A stretch of 64,000 bases of DNA from Rhipicephalus microplus (GCF_043290135.1 NC_134703.1:107635005-107699004), one strand, 5' to 3'. Positions 10,161 through 22,904 are shown, numbered from the stretch's first letter. The notes: generated from the letters alone by a model not told the origin. A program made the numbers and translations.

Positions 10161-12834
10161 AGAAAGCGCGAAGGTCACTTCACTCGCTGCCGTTGCCGCG
10201 TTTACGAAAGGAGCGGGCTGCTCACGCACAAAGTAAGAAGATCGAGCTATGAAAGTTGTTAGGCCGTGCGCGTCTTGTGTACACGCTCATTTCGTGCGTA
10301 CCTATTCTGCTCGAGGTGCGCACTGCAAGTTTCGGGCTGCTCGCGTTTTTCACGCGACCATTTGTTGCTGTAAATTCGTTTCTGCGCTTTTGTGACAAAA
10401 CAATGCACAACAAGCGCTCAATTGTCTCTGTAGGACACTTTTCCCTTTCGTGTTATAGCGATTTCTAGACAGAGGGATCAGCGATGCTATTTTTATTCTA
10501 TCTGATAGAGTTCAACTATACAGAACTTAGTCGTATGCATGCTATTACTGATTGATATTAGAAAAAAAAACTACATTTTGGGGCGTTGCACGCCAGGACC
10601 ACAACATGATTACTAAGCACCCCGTAGTATGCAAGTTTACATTATTTTCGACCACTTGCAGTTCTTTAACGTGCGCCACTATTTAAGTACGCGAGACTTC
10701 TCGCATTCCGACCCCACCGAAACTTGCTGGCCAAGAAGAGAAAATAAACAGCAGAGAAGAAGAAAGAAGAGCAAACAGTTTCCAACCCTGCGCAAAAAAA
10801 AAGAAAACAGGATGAGGAAAACTGAAATATGGAAAAAAAAAGACAGAGAAAAACAGCACATAACACAGCCCACACACAGTTAGTCACAGCTTGTCACTTT
10901 TGCGTGGTACGCTACACCAGTGTCACAGCCGCTTGTCCAAGTCAATTTTTTTTTTGTTGTTGTTGAAAACCTCAGTAGCGCCTTCGTCGCCTTCAGCTGC
11001 GATGTCCTGTGTCGACGACATGTAAGAATATTTCAAACAGAAATTTGTCTATTGTTAAGGTGCACTCGAACGCGACACCAACGACTGTCTGTGGACATCA
11101 TATATCATTATATACATTACAATTTTGCCAAATTACTTCCTGCTCAAATGTTAAAAAGCTGCACTAAACAAGACAATAATAAAAAAAAATCTTGTACGCG
11201 CCTTGTGAAGTGTCTGTACCAATGCAACACAGCTTTCATAAAGAAGATGAAGACGAGCAAAAAAAAGACATTAAGACGAAGTAAATTAAGATGGCGGACT
11301 AAACAGAAGATATCACTCTTGTTGTTCATATCACTCTTTAATGTTTCGTCGCCCAAAATTTTTAGCGACGCGCCACCTCACAATTTCAAACTTGTCCTGC
11401 CGGAAGAAATACGAAATATTAACGCAAGAAAAGCAAGGAAAGAAGCCGAGATCACTGAGCTTGTTCTTCCGAGGTAACAACGCTGCTCACTAAAGCTGGC
11501 CGCGAGGCGATAAAAACCAGGATCTTTCATTGCGAGACGGCAGCTCGCGGTCTTCATCTTAAGACCAACCGACATCAAGCTTAACGAAGTGACATGCAAA
11601 AACGACGGCCATTTTGAACACTTTAGAATATATACAGCTCATTGAGAGGAATAAAAGCATACAGAATACGCCGCGTACGCGACCCCAACTCTCTCCGCTT
11701 CGGCGCCTCCGGCTGCAGCAACGGAGATAAGCAGGAGGAATATAAATAAAAATCTAAAGCAATCTACGAGGAGGCCCCCGAAGGCTGCTTTTCCTACTCT
11801 CGTCAGCCGCCGTCGCCTCGAGAGGGGCGAACCAGGCGTCCATCCGGCTGGACACGCCGCACGACTTCGTCACGAAGCGTCGGTATCACGCGGTCATCGT
11901 GTGACGTGCCCGCCTCTAGAGACGCTCGCCCTTTCGCAGCGAGGTCAAGGAACCCCGCCATCGCTGCCACAAGAGACTATCACGGGGCCGCGCACTGCGC
12001 AATAACAGGGTTCGGTTGGTAACTGGACCTTGCTAACCAACTATATCAGTTCCTGGGGTCTTGTTACGTGACGAGAAACGCTTTCGCAATGAACCATTCG
12101 AGGCATTCAGCATAACGAGGGTCACACCACTGCAAGAGGTTGCGCAAAGCAACTCATACCGTAAACTGGCCAGAGAGTATAAGGAATTTCACAGCATAGC
12201 TGCATATGGCTACGGACTGTTTTACGAGTGCGTTTGAGTGCTGCCATATAAAGATGTTAGCCTTTGTGTTTTGCGACTTCCACAAGTAAACGAACAGTGT
12301 TGCGGTAGACGCGTACGCATGAAATCAGACAGGTTGGTGCACACTATGTTTCGTGGCCTTATTGATTCACGTCGCGATATACAAAAACAAGAAAACCTCG
12401 GCACGATAGCTCAAGATGGCGGCGCCCATATAAGGTGAAAAAGTCTATATATGAGGTGAGAAAATGCGGCGCTCTGTGAATCCGCGAGTGCGCAGAGACC
12501 GCAACGAAGAAGAAATGATAGCATACGTTACCGAGGAAAGTCTCCTCGCTTGTAGAGTTTCTGTCAAGTTTTTTTTTTTTTTTTTTTTGCGTATAAAGCC
12601 AAGGATGACAGCCAAGAATGATACCTGCAGCAGAGCGAATATCGCTACCCATATTTTTTTTTTCTTCATATCGGCGAAATACAGACAGTATCATCAAAAT
12701 GCGCGAGCCGCAGATTCGTACGCCCTCCTGGAGGGCATCGCCACGAAACAAAAACAATTACAACCGTGATAACATGCGCCTTGGGCGCACACAATTTTTT
12801 TTAACAAAAGGCCGTGCTGATAACCGTCTTACGA
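10161..12834. other. Stretch without a recognisable gene (apart from the SINE fragment)
   Basis: There are purine-rich runs at 10740-10860 and low-complexity Lys/Ser-rich frames near 10920-11477 (185 codons) with no domain. The part at about 11690-11990 is GC-rich. A poly-T run lies near 12570-12588. I see no gene. Confidence 0.6.
10576..10735 (-). mobile_element. Diverged SINE fragment (minus strand)
   Basis: It contains worn versions of the family body in the expected order: 'ttggggcgttgcacgccagg', 'ccccgtagt', 'ttcgaccacttgcagttctt', 'aacgtgcgcca'. It lacks the tRNA-like head. It is older than most copies here, judging from the many differences. Confidence 0.65.
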
Positions 12835-12925
12835 ATGTCGGCTTAGCTCGACATTTGTAAAGTGGAACAGTATTATGTGCCGTCAAAAATCTGACATTAC
12901 TACAGGGTAAACAATTTGAATATAA

Positions 12926-13158
12926 TAATTGTTGGGGTTTAACGTTCCAAAACCACCATATGACTATGAGAGACGGCGCATTGGAAGGCTTCGGAAATTT
13001 CGACCACCTGCGGTCATTTAACGTGATCCCAAATCTGAGCCCACGGGCCTACCGCATTTTGCCTCTATCGAGAAGGCAGCTGCCTTGGCCGGGATTCGAT
13101 CCCGCGACCTGCGTATCAGCAGCCGAGTAGATTAGCCACTATACACCACTGTGACGGG
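12926..13158 (-). mobile_element. SINE (minus strand) inside the Penelope-like relic
   Basis: The minus strand carries the tRNA-like head (end near 13150, B box 'ggattcgatcccgcgacc' region at 13091-13110 in reverse) and the complete body to the 3' end near 12928. RT-like sequence is found on both sides, so the SINE probably inserted into the Penelope-like element. Confidence 0.85.
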
Positions 13159-13479
13159 TTGCTACAGGGGTCAAAAGTATCCCCTGTGTTGAACACGATT
13201 TATTTAGCAAGACTGGACAATTCAATTTATTTGAACCTCAACGCTGGTGCACTCGAAGTTTTCCGTTTTGTGGATATTTTTTTTTCGGTTTTTGTGAAAA
13301 CAGTTGACCTAAAAAGAAGAGTGGTGGAAATTTCACGAGCATTTAAAAAGAATAGTAAAGGCCTGTATTTCACTGTTGAGTTGCCAATAATGATAAACTA
13401 CCGTTTTTTGATACCACAGCAGAACATGTATCCTGGTCATAAAATCCACGAACAAAAACAAAAAAAAAACATTACTTAG
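13159..13479 (+). pseudogene. Penelope-like reverse transcriptase fragment
   Basis: An open stretch of 106 codons covering the RT palm. It includes 'GSKVSPVLNTIYLARLD' and 'FRFVDIF' (about residues 3-45) and a following 'GLYFTVELP' block. The second catalytic Asp is replaced by Ile, so it cannot be an active polymerase as it stands. It continues, after stops, into 13500-13720. Confidence 0.72.
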
Positions 13480-13795
13480 CTACAGTTCGGCACATTCTAT
13501 AAGGTCGTAAAGAGTGGCACAGCTTTTCCGTGTCTGATAGCAGCCCTGACTAAGTCGTGCCCAGAAAAGGTTAACGAAAGCTTTACCCAACAAATCAGCA
13601 GACTAATAAATGCAGGATATATGAAAAACACGTGCCGTATAGATCAGCAAAACAAGCAGACGAGGTACGTCCTAGGTAAATGTATACAGGAATCCAATGA
13701 CAGCAACAAATCACGACAGAAAAAAGGTAGAGTGTATACCATATGCACACATTATATCACACAACTTTAAAAAAAAAAAAACGTAGGTAATAGAG

Positions 13796-14002
13796 GTGAA
13801 GTGCATGATTTTTTCGGCACCCAAAAAGCTCAATAAAATATGTGCAAAACTGAACCACAAATTTTCGGCGATGGAAAAATCAAATGTCAACAAATTCAAG
13901 ATAAAACATAAAGCGAAGTTTGTTAAATGCAAACTATGCGTTGTATATTGTTTACCCTTATCATGTGGGAAAGTTTACATTGGCCAGACTCCTTCAAAAT
14001 AG
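13796..14002 (+). pseudogene. Penelope-like GIY-YIG endonuclease fragment
   Basis: An open stretch of 68 codons with the 'FSAPKKL' block, a basic spacer, a Cys-X2-Cys pair ('CKLC') and the GIY-YIG start 'VYCLPLSCGKVYIGQT'. The frame stops soon after, and the remainder (His and Glu regions) is in other frames up to about 14260. Penelope-like elements characteristically place this domain after the RT, as seen here. Confidence 0.72.
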
Positions 14003-14665
14003 CAGGTTGTTGGAGCATAAGAGATCTCTAGCAATAAATAGCTATTCCCACCTTAAGGGACATTGTTCTTAGTGTGGTAACTTGCCGGTGTTTGATGACA
14101 TGACACTGGTTTTTCATCACAAAAACCAAATGACCAGGGAAATTAATGAATCATTTCACATTAACAAAAAAAAAGGACTGCTGCGTTAGTCAATCTGTTT
14201 CATCAGGCCATAAAGAAGCCAGTTTCCTGGGAGGGCATTAATTGAAAGTGTGTAGTATAACGTTTGTAACGCTGTTCTTGTTGCCCACTGCCGTGTTAAG
14301 CGCATGTAAGTTGTACGTAAATTACCCTGAACTGTAAATTTAAAAAAAAAAGTTTTGTTAGGTGGACATTTTTATTTCATTGAAGTGTATATAGGCTGCA
14401 CACGCTCCGTTCTTGTCGCTTCTTGAGTGTGCGTAAATTGTGTTTTGTGGATAAGAATGCACGAACTTTTAAAAGCTTTAAGGTCACTTTATCGTTAAGC
14501 GCAGAAAATTTGATATCTGATAAGTTTTCAGTGCTTGTTGTTGCATTTCTGTGTCGCTTGGAGTCAGCGTGGGTGCATATATATACGAAGTATTTTTCTG
14601 AAATAAATTCAGCTGCGAGCATAGCGAGCATCGTGTCTTTCTTGTCCCTGTTGTCCATATAAAAA

Positions 14666-15794
14666 AAGTGCGCTATACTTAACCTTACGGTATAATGTAT
14701 ACAAGTGCCTCAAGTTTCAGATAACCCAACGACAACATCGGCGTGTTTTCGGGGTCCGCGTCTCGCGACATACCTGCGATAGGTAAGAGGCCCGAAACCC
14801 CTTAAGGCAAGTGGGCACTTGTACGCTATAGCGGCTCTCGCGGTATTCAAGCCAGTGAGACCAGCTCACGCCACAGCTATAGACTGCACAGATTGACGGC
14901 ACTTCAGAACAGGCACGCGCGAATATGGCGCTGACTAAAAGCCGTCGTGTGGGAGGACGATCCACAGCCAAGCCTTATCAGGGCCGGCTTATACACACGT
15001 GGCGACAGTGTGACCTACGGCCCACATATGTCGCTCGTATTTGTGTTGCGTGCGATGCAGTGCGCGTTAATCTCGTGAAACGCAAGGGCCCTTCAACCAT
15101 AGAATCGTGGCAGGTCCTTGACCCCGGCGTATATAGGAGTACGCAGTGACAGCATCACGTAAACATGTGAGCAGCTTTACATGGAGCATCGCCGATGTGG
15201 CTCACTTGTATGAAATTCTACATCAAAGTACTGTTTAATATGCATGTTGTTGCGAGGCGTCGTGCGTGAGCACATCGTTCAGGCCTACTCAGCGACGAAA
15301 GGGCGAAGAATGAAGTGGCATGCCACGCGAGATGCTGTCAGCCGTTCTGTGGCACGGCTCCTGGTAAATATAACGTAAAAAGGTTCCGTCTCTTCCGTGT
15401 AGTGACTATACATGCTTTTAAATTGTGTGACAATCCATCGTGAAATATTATTTTTTTTCTTTGTTTTACAACCTCTCAGATATTTCCACCTTGAGAAGCT
15501 ACATACTCGAAGCCTCTGCTCTCATCGACTCATGGGTATACAAGGCGTTCGCTGTCACCGAAACAAGCCCGCGCGACGCGTTAAAATAGCCGGGGGCGGA
15601 TAAGTGAAGCCCCTACTCGATCATCAATCATTATCACCAAGACCCGGCAGACAAGCAGGCGTGACATATGCGGTAGCGAAGGGTGAGCTCGTTTCAGCCG
15701 AGTACACGACCAACAAGTTCGAGTCAGTTCAAGCGCGTCGGTGCTGATGTTGCTGACGGGTCGTTCTCGCTTTCGTTGTCAAAACACAACTCAG
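14666..15794. other. Stretch without a recognisable gene
   Basis: Mixed-composition DNA with short frames only (up to 84 codons). I see no domain and no repeat that I can name. Confidence 0.6.
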
Positions 15795-15965
15795 CATGCT
15801 CCCGCACAATCATCGCCACCATCATCTCCAGCACACTTGATGTCCACTTCGGGACCAAGGCGTTTCTAAATGACCTCCAATTTACTCTATTCAGTGCGAT
15901 ATGATTCCATTTTATGCCTGCAAACTTCTTCATTTCATCACTCCATCCAACTCGCTGCAGCGATC
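15795..15965 (-). mobile_element. RTE-like LINE, 3' end (minus strand)
   Basis: On the minus strand the protein 'GWSDEMKKFAGIKW', then 'ALNRVNWRSF' and a final 'PKWT', matches the C-terminus of RTE-type reverse transcriptase proteins. It is followed by a GATGATGG-rich tail, as in the second copy at 38050-38245. The fragment is 5'-truncated and the frame runs on past the usual end, showing decay. Confidence 0.65.
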
Positions 15966-18197
15966 CACTTCTTTCCTCTTCCGTTAGTATCCTTTCCGTG
16001 GTTCTAACTGAACACGCATTACGTGGCAGGCTCAGATTGGTTTCTCCCGATTCATGTAACACAGATTATCGGCTACCACTGTTTGTCTTGTAATTCATTA
16101 TATACAATTATTGATCTCTTCGGGCTTGTGTCTCAGACCAATAGGGCGACACAAAGCTATAGTATAATGTAGTAGTCAGAAAAGCGAATAACTCAAATGT
16201 ATAAAATTATTTTTCGTGGTCACTAAGATTTTTTTTTTCAATTCATCCATCCATACCGGGAAACAAAGGTCCGGAGAAGATCAATCACGAAGCAAAAGAA
16301 TTCAGTTCAATTCATTAGGAAAAACATTACGTAGGTTCAAGGAATCAAAGGCAGATTATCTCTGCGTGGCCAGGGTCTCTACGCCCATACCGCGGTAGCA
16401 AAACCTATACACGCCATAAAATCTTGCCTCAACTTGATGGTAACAATATTCTCGATGTAATATATTTATTGAAGCCGTTTATATACGCAGCCGGTTAAGC
16501 GCAATGTATTACAGATGCGTATATTTAGGAATCTCTGAAAAGTACAAGTACTTCCACTGGACGACTGCTGGTCCCGGAGGAACAAAATGTGCAGGAAGCG
16601 GCCTTCTCTTTCACACGCCTTTTTTGACTTCAATATCATCGTCTTCTTTTCCCCTACTCATACTGCCGACAGCGTGGTCAAGCTGTCCATCATCCTACTT
16701 GACAGTTATCAGGGTTCTCTAGGAAGCTCCTGCGTCACCTTCTTTTACCCCTTCATCCGCCTCTGTACTCGCCTAAGCTGCAGCCCAGCAACGGCGTTTG
16801 GTTAACTTCACATCCTGCCTTAACTCGCGACGACAGCAAGCATGGGCAACGAACCCGGCACGTCAAGAGGGGGTAAAGGAACGAGAGAGAACGAACCCAG
16901 CAAGAGGCACCGAACTCACGCGCTGCGCCGTACACCACGTACGGAAGGCCGACGGCTCTCGGCTGTGTGCGCACGCGCATGTGAGAGCGGAGGGAAACGC
17001 GTGTGTGTGTGTACGTCGATGTGAGGGGTGCAAGCAGAGGCGCCGGAGCAGTTCGCCGCTGCCGTCCAACGGAAGAGGATATTTTGGAGGGCGCACAGCT
17101 GCCGCACTGGCACGGACCCCGAGCAGAGGCTGGGATTCGCGCACCAGCGCCTAACGGGGGGGAACAACGCTCAACGCTGGTTAGAAGAGAGGGGGGGTCA
17201 GGAGCTAAGCAAACGGGCCGCCCCTGTCTCTGCTTGGGCCAAAGACAAACACGACGCCGGTACGGCAGCCTCAGGGCGCAATGCCCCAAACGCCCCGTCA
17301 TATATTGCGTTCGTGCCGAGATGGGCCATGCCGTGCAGCGAGGGACGGGGAGGACCAAGCGAGTGCCGGCTGGGGCTCCATCGCCAGGCAGCAGCTGAAG
17401 GCACGAGACGGAACGATCCAGCACCGAACGGTTGCGCACCCTCCGCTTCTGAAAGATTTCGGAAGGCAAGAAACGGAGGCGTTCGTTCAAGGGTCAAATT
17501 CGACTAGTACAGAGCCTCGCCAATAGCAGACGCGCAAAGTAAACGCGCACGCAAGCATTCACACAGAGGGATATAATGGAAGAGACAGCAGACAGAGGAA
17601 GGCTAAGTCACAAATTTTTTGGTATTTAAAAAGAAGTGCCGCACGGACATTGACCCAACTAATGAATTTCCCGACAGTCCGTAGGCATTATTAGACAGAA
17701 GCGGAGTTAGTTTCGCCCATTACGCCATGGTCTGGTAGAAAAAGTGCAGTGGACGCAACTTCACGCGCCATACGGACCCAAGTTTTGCCTTGCAAGTACT
17801 ATCTGCAGCCAGATTACGGACAGTAATCGTCAGTATAAGGACAGTAATCAGGTACGGACAGCAATCGCAGTCAGATACGAACTGTCAGGTACCGACAGTA
17901 ATCGTCGAACTAAGCTTACCCATCATTTCCCTTGGCGCTGTCTTAGCGCTGATAGTTTCTCGTCCACCTTGTGCTGTAAATGCGCAGCGCTTCCAATAGC
18001 CCTGGCAGTGCTCCTTGATAAACCAGCGTAGTGAGACACCGACACAGATATATAGGGGCGCCGTTCCGTCTGCCCAACAGGGGTTACCTTGTACGCTGCG
18101 TCACTTCAACGTTCGAGAAGGTTCATATATTCGCTTCATGTTTACCGAATAACCACTCATTTCAATGTCAAAACAGAATGTTACCTCTGGCTGTCAC
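15966..18197. other. Stretch without a recognisable gene
   Basis: The part at about 16800-17520 is strongly GC- and CpG-rich. It is open in four or more frames on both strands at once (longest 245 codons on the minus strand), a pattern expected from few stop codons rather than from a gene. A GT run lies at about 17002-17012, and a short diverging 'ggacagtaatc' motif is repeated four to five times at 17817-17900. No domain is recognised. Confidence 0.55.
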
Positions 18198-18420
18198 CCG
18201 CCACGGTTATGGTGATCGACCGTTGAGCCGAAGGTTGCGGGATTGAATCCCGACCGCGGCGGCCACGTTTGGATTAAGGCGGAATGCTAGAGGTCCGTGT
18301 GGTAAAACATTTAGGTGCGCGCTCCACAACGCCAGATGGCCAGAATTTCCGAAGCCCTCCACTACAATGTTACTCACAATCGTGACATGCTCTTGGGTCG
18401 TAACACCCCAACAATTATTA
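18198..18420 (+). mobile_element. Diverged SINE (plus strand)
   Basis: The tRNA-like head has a B-box-like 'gggattgaatcccgacc'. The body words 'ggtgcgcgctccac', 'aatttccgaagccctccac' and the end 'gggtcgtaacacccca' are in the usual order, with many substitutions. It lies just before a younger copy in the same orientation. Confidence 0.75.
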
Positions 18421-18446
18421 ACATTAGCATTGAAACTTTAAACGTG

Positions 18447-18694
18447 CCCCGCCGCGGTGGTCTAGTGGCTCAGGTACTCGGCTGCTGACCCGCAGGTCGC
18501 GGCATCGAATCTCGGCTGCGGCGGCTGCATTTCCGATGGAGGCTGAAATGTTGTAGGCACGCTTGCTCAGATTTGGGGGCACGTTAAAGAACCCCGGGTG
18601 GTCGAAATTTCCGGAGCCCTCCACTACGGCGTCTCTCATAATCATATGGCGGTTTTGGGACGTTAAACCCCACACGTCAATCAAATCAATCATC
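18447..18694 (+). mobile_element. Full-length SINE with target-site duplication
   Basis: The 248-bp copy runs from ccccgccgcggtgg to aatcaatcat. The A box lies in 'tctagtggctcagg' and the B box in 'gcatcgaatctcggc'. Flanking repeats aaacTttaaacgtg (18433-18446) and aaacCttaaacgtg (18695-18708) match at 13 of 14 positions. The terminus is (ATCA)-like rather than poly-A. Confidence 0.93.
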
Positions 18695-18708
18695 AAACCT
18701 TAAACGTG

Positions 18709-21700
18709 GCGTAGATGCCCTAATGTCTGGTTTTCTTCAACGATAAAAAAACTGGCGGACATATTCGCTTATAACGTTTCCGGAAGCAGCTGTATGCGCT
18801 TTATAAGTGCGCCAGTTATTTTTTTTTTCACACCGTTTCTCTCTAGTCGGGCCTCGCTAATCTCTAGCGCGTAATCTTACCGCGGCGGCTCCTCGGCGCA
18901 TCCTTCCTTAAGCGGCCTCCTTTATCGCGCTCCTTGATCGCCGGTGTCGTCCATCATCTTTCAAACGAGTGACAGGGGCCGCTTTTTTTAAGCGTTCACA
19001 CGTGGCCCCCCTGGCGAATTTCATCCGCAATCTCTCCTAAAGGAGACACCACTTTGCATCTCTTTCCGAAGAAACAGCTCACGCGTAAATTTCTTAATTC
19101 GCAGCCTCGGCGTCATTTTTCTAAAGTCGACACCGGTTCGCGAGCCGCTCGTTGAATGTTGAATTGCAAGCTCTTACAAATCAATGAACGGCGGTGAACG
19201 GATCCCCCTTGTCTTCAAATATAAGTAGTACATCTGGAAGTTTAACATTATCAGTCTTATTTCCAAACCTTTTGCGCTATGTGAGCGAATAAGTGATTAA
19301 CAATAATCGAAAGTGCTGCACTCTATTGCACCTTCTGTGCGCACTCAGCAAGTATCTCCGCTTATCTAAAGGCAAACTGCATTAAATAACATTTCCCTTC
19401 ACGTCCAGAACAGTCGCTTTTTCTCCATTGGAGCACACGGCATCGGTAATTCATCACAGAGCAAAAAATGCATGCGAGTGACGTTCGCGAGAATAACATT
19501 GCCTCATAGGCTTACTTGCACAAAATTATGAGATAGGATGCAGTGAAAACTTGAATCAAATGCTGCCACGCGCTATGTAAAGCGCCTCTAACTCGCCCAT
19601 ACGGTTCGAAAGCAGTACCGCAGAACGCATCTACCACTGACAGAAAGCGCACTAGCGCGACATTCCAGTGCGCGGGCACGTCTCGATCGAGACGGCTAGA
19701 CATTGCAATGGAAACGCAAGACCATACCAGCGGCCGGAACCACACTTAAAAATCTCCCTTCTCTTCACTCGGAAACAGCACACCCCATTCACCCACGGGG
19801 TGTTTTCTTTCCAGGAAGCCGCGCGCGCGACACCTTCGAGAGGTTCCAAACGCCTTCTTTGTCACCCGCTTTATCGTACTTTTCATTTAGCTCTTTTTTT
19901 TTATTTTCATCAAGGCGCAATCTCTCGTCAGCCGGAGATGTCGAGCGCACGAACGCGAAGCGAAGGCAGAGAAGGGCGGCCTGCCTGTCACGACCAGATA
20001 AGGCGCCGGACCAAGTCTTCGGTGTTTCTCTTCGGTGCGGCGACAGGGACATGGGCGACAACGAAGCCTCCTGTGCCCGACTCCGCCACCGGTCGCTGCG
20101 CCTCGAAAAAAAAAAGTCGACAAAGCCGCGAAGAAAAAGAAAGGAACCGGCGGGCCGTGACTCCACGGTTCCGTCGCGTTAGGAAAAGAAGAGAGGGCGA
20201 ACGAGGCAGCGGCGACACTGCCAGCCCACCCACCCACTTGCCTGCCCAACGTAAGAGACAAACACCACCCGTTTTGTACCGTAGCGCGATCTTGCTCGAA
20301 CGCTTTCGTTCACGCTTGACAAAGCGCACGGCGCCGGTTACGTTGCGTTGGGCCGCTACTGAAACCCGCGCGTTCCAACAATCGAAGCCAAGTGCGCATG
20401 CCTGCACGACAGGTGTGCTTCGAGGCAAAGCAAACGCAATACATGGAGGGGAAGAGAGTTGCAGTAGCAGAATGAAGTCGATTTCGCCCAGCCCTTTGAA
20501 GCAGTTGTGGCAAACCGCCCAACGTATCGCACAGACTCACCCTCTTACTATAAGTAAAGATGACGGAAAGTCGACGAAGGTGGAATTATTCTGCTGAAAC
20601 AGCCAAGAGAGAAGAGAAGCAAGCATCGATGCTTGTACTTCCGAAAAAAAATTATACTTAATAGAATAGTGTCTGAAACGGCGTGGTGGAAGGTAGGGCG
20701 ATGTCGTGGAGTTGCAGGCGGCTGATTGCAAGCGGCAGATAATAATCATGGAACACATTTCCAAGTGAGGCAGCACCATAACTAAAAAACGGTTCTGTCT
20801 CCGAGATGAAACACGTAAATCTGCGATTATTTATTAAATTTCCTCGAGGCGGTAAACCACAGGGTGAACGCGGTTAAACGTTTACTTTTTTAAAACTGCA
20901 CAAAAAAGCATAAAACCGCCAAAAATAACCTCTAGTTATCACCAACGCGAGGACAACACTGCCGACATTTATCTCTACAGCAAAGCGCTATGCACGCTTG
21001 TACGTTGTCGAATACAAAGGTACAGTCACGCTCATAATCACTTGCAACACGGGAACACGTAGACCCACCAGCTGAGAAACTGCGTACGTCTTCCAATGGC
21101 TCTTGTTTCCACAACTATGTTCGGTCACTTTAAGATGATCCTCGATAAGAGAATATAATTTAGTTGCGGAAGTGGAGGCAGCCTGAAGGCATGCGCAAGA
21201 TTTGAGTTCGTGGGGCCACCCGCTCATGGCTTGCAAGTTTCAGGTAGTACTGAGCACGACTGTACCATCTGCATGATATTTCGAAAGGTCTAACCTCCAC
21301 GATGCAGCACGACCAGTCAATTTCTTTGTGTTCCTATTGAAAGCCTACGATTGCATAGCCTACCCTCATTCAATTCTGTAATTATCTGCGCAAGGAGACT
21401 GCATAACTTACAAGTATACTTTCAAAAGTGCCATTGGCAGCATGCATGCAGAAGACTACACAGTTCCGAAAAAAAGAAGCCATTGCGCCGTACACAATGA
21501 CTTACTTGCAGCTTCTGACACGCGGTTTACACAATCTAAACATGGCTAATTAACCCCCGCGAACTTTCCGAGCATCATCTCTTCAAGGGGACAAAATGAA
21601 TTTACCCACATACGCCATACGAGTACATATTTCGCGATAAGAGGAGGCAGCGTAAGCTTGCCATCTTTATAGAATCTCCAAGCCTTTCCTCGCCAAGGGA

Positions 21701-22412
21701 AGCAACAATAAAACGAAAGAAGTAAGCAAAGCACGTCGCGTGCCTTTTGACGACAGAGGCCTTTTGGAGCCCTATACAGCATCATTATCGTTGATGCGGC
21801 GCACCTCAAACAAAGCGCCGGGGCCCCACGCACGAGTAGCAGCGGGCCATACCAGAGACGTCGAATGACGGGCAGGCTTTAACATAAACGTTTACGTTCA
21901 CTCCCTCCTCCTCGCTGATGCATCAGCCTTGCGCCGTTACGCCGTTGTATACGTCCACGTCTATATACAAACTCGCCGCGGCCACCACACGCAGCAGTTC
22001 CCACGGAATGGATGCGTGGAACGGAGACATTCGCGCGGCTTATTAGGCACGGCGGTGGATATTACGCTGTTGCGATGGGATCCGCATCTAGTGCGAGAAG
22101 ACTGTGCTCACCGTTCGGGATGCACGGAAATAGACGAGACAAACGGCTGGGTGTATACTATACTCGACGGGTTTCTTTGTTTCAAAAGAACTTTAAACAT
22201 CTATACAAAGCTCAATGAGGATAAGGCACCTTACATGTGCCCCGCAATATCCTCAAAGTGCAGTAGCCGAGAAACGTACGCCTACCATTGGTGCGCTAGG
22301 TTAGCCAGCACGATGAGTTTTTCGCACCCCGCTATACCGCTAATAAGGATACGCTTTGGGTGCTGAGACGTGCATGAAGATAAATGCATAGGCCAGAGAA
22401 AAACGCAATGAA
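18709..22412. other. Stretch without a recognisable gene
   Basis: The part at 19700-20600 is GC-rich and open in several frames on both strands (up to 309 codons on plus, 146 on minus) without any domain. The rest is ordinary DNA. I see no gene. Confidence 0.55.
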
Positions 22413-22904
22413 TAATAGAGAGTTTTAGTACTGCGTACGGTGCGTACGTGGCGGCGTTGCGTACGTAAGGACGCCAAGTTCTGCGTAGTGCGCATGCGCA
22501 GACCGCAACGCGCACGTATCGCATTGCGTACGCAGCCGCTGCGCACGCACGCATGAGATGCGTGCGTGTGTACGTATGAGGTGATCGCGCCGCTCTCGAA
22601 CAAGTTCGCGAAAGCGCGAGACTTCGTTTTGCAAAATGGCGGCATCGAAGGAAAGCACCGACGGGCTCTGTGGCTTAAAATATGGCCATAATCTGGCTTT
22701 AACACTTGGATTGGCTCACATTGGCTGTCAACAACACGTGCTTCTATTTTGATCTACCAGATGGCGCAACACGCTTCTCGCTCGTTACGTACGCGGGTAC
22801 TACGGCGTACTAAAAGCCGATTAGTGGCAAAGGACACCACGTAACGCAAGGCGCTTGCGTGATGCGTACGTAGCACCGTTCCGCAGCACTAAAACTCTCT
22901 ATTA
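22413..22904. mobile_element. MITE-type DNA transposon with terminal inverted repeats
   Basis: The left end TAATAGAGAGTTTTAGTACT (22413-22432) and the right end, reverse-complemented from 22904, TAATAGAGAGTTTTAGTGCT, match at 19 of 20 positions. Similarity continues for some bases more ('gcg..acggtgc'). The 492-bp element is rich in CGTACG-like words and has no transposase frame. A TA duplication just inside the repeat (element GAGAG...CTCTC) or a TAA duplication are both possible. The superfamily is not assigned. Confidence 0.75.

Larger units (their letters stand above)
12835..14665 (+). mobile_element. Penelope-like retroelement relic with RT and GIY-YIG remnants
   Basis: Read with frame changes, the plus strand shows the Penelope order. 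First is an RT segment (13160-13400) with 'GSKVSPVLNTIYLARLD' and 'VFRFVDI', where active enzymes have Val/Tyr-Asp-Asp, so a catalytic Asp is lost. Then come 'FTQQISRLINAGYMKN' (near 13590), a 'SAPKKL' linker segment (near 13815) and the endonuclease start 'VYCLPLSCGKVYIGQT' (13945-13995). Single-frame continuity then breaks near 14000, and the downstream part of the domain appears in another frame up to about 14260. An AATAAA signal lies near 14602, with a GTGTCTTTC-type end near 14633-14660. The stretch 12835-12925 upstream of the SINE at 12926 also fits the RT. The element is dead, with stops and frameshifts. Confidence 0.75.

Noticed and set aside
16753..17526. Long overlapping frames on both strands (up to 245 codons)
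   Set aside because: GC-rich DNA has few stops. Several frames are open at once, with no recognisable domain and no splice or start context that favours one.
19668..20597. 309-codon plus-strand frame
   Set aside because: Low-complexity, Arg/Ser-rich, opposed by several open minus-strand frames; no domain.
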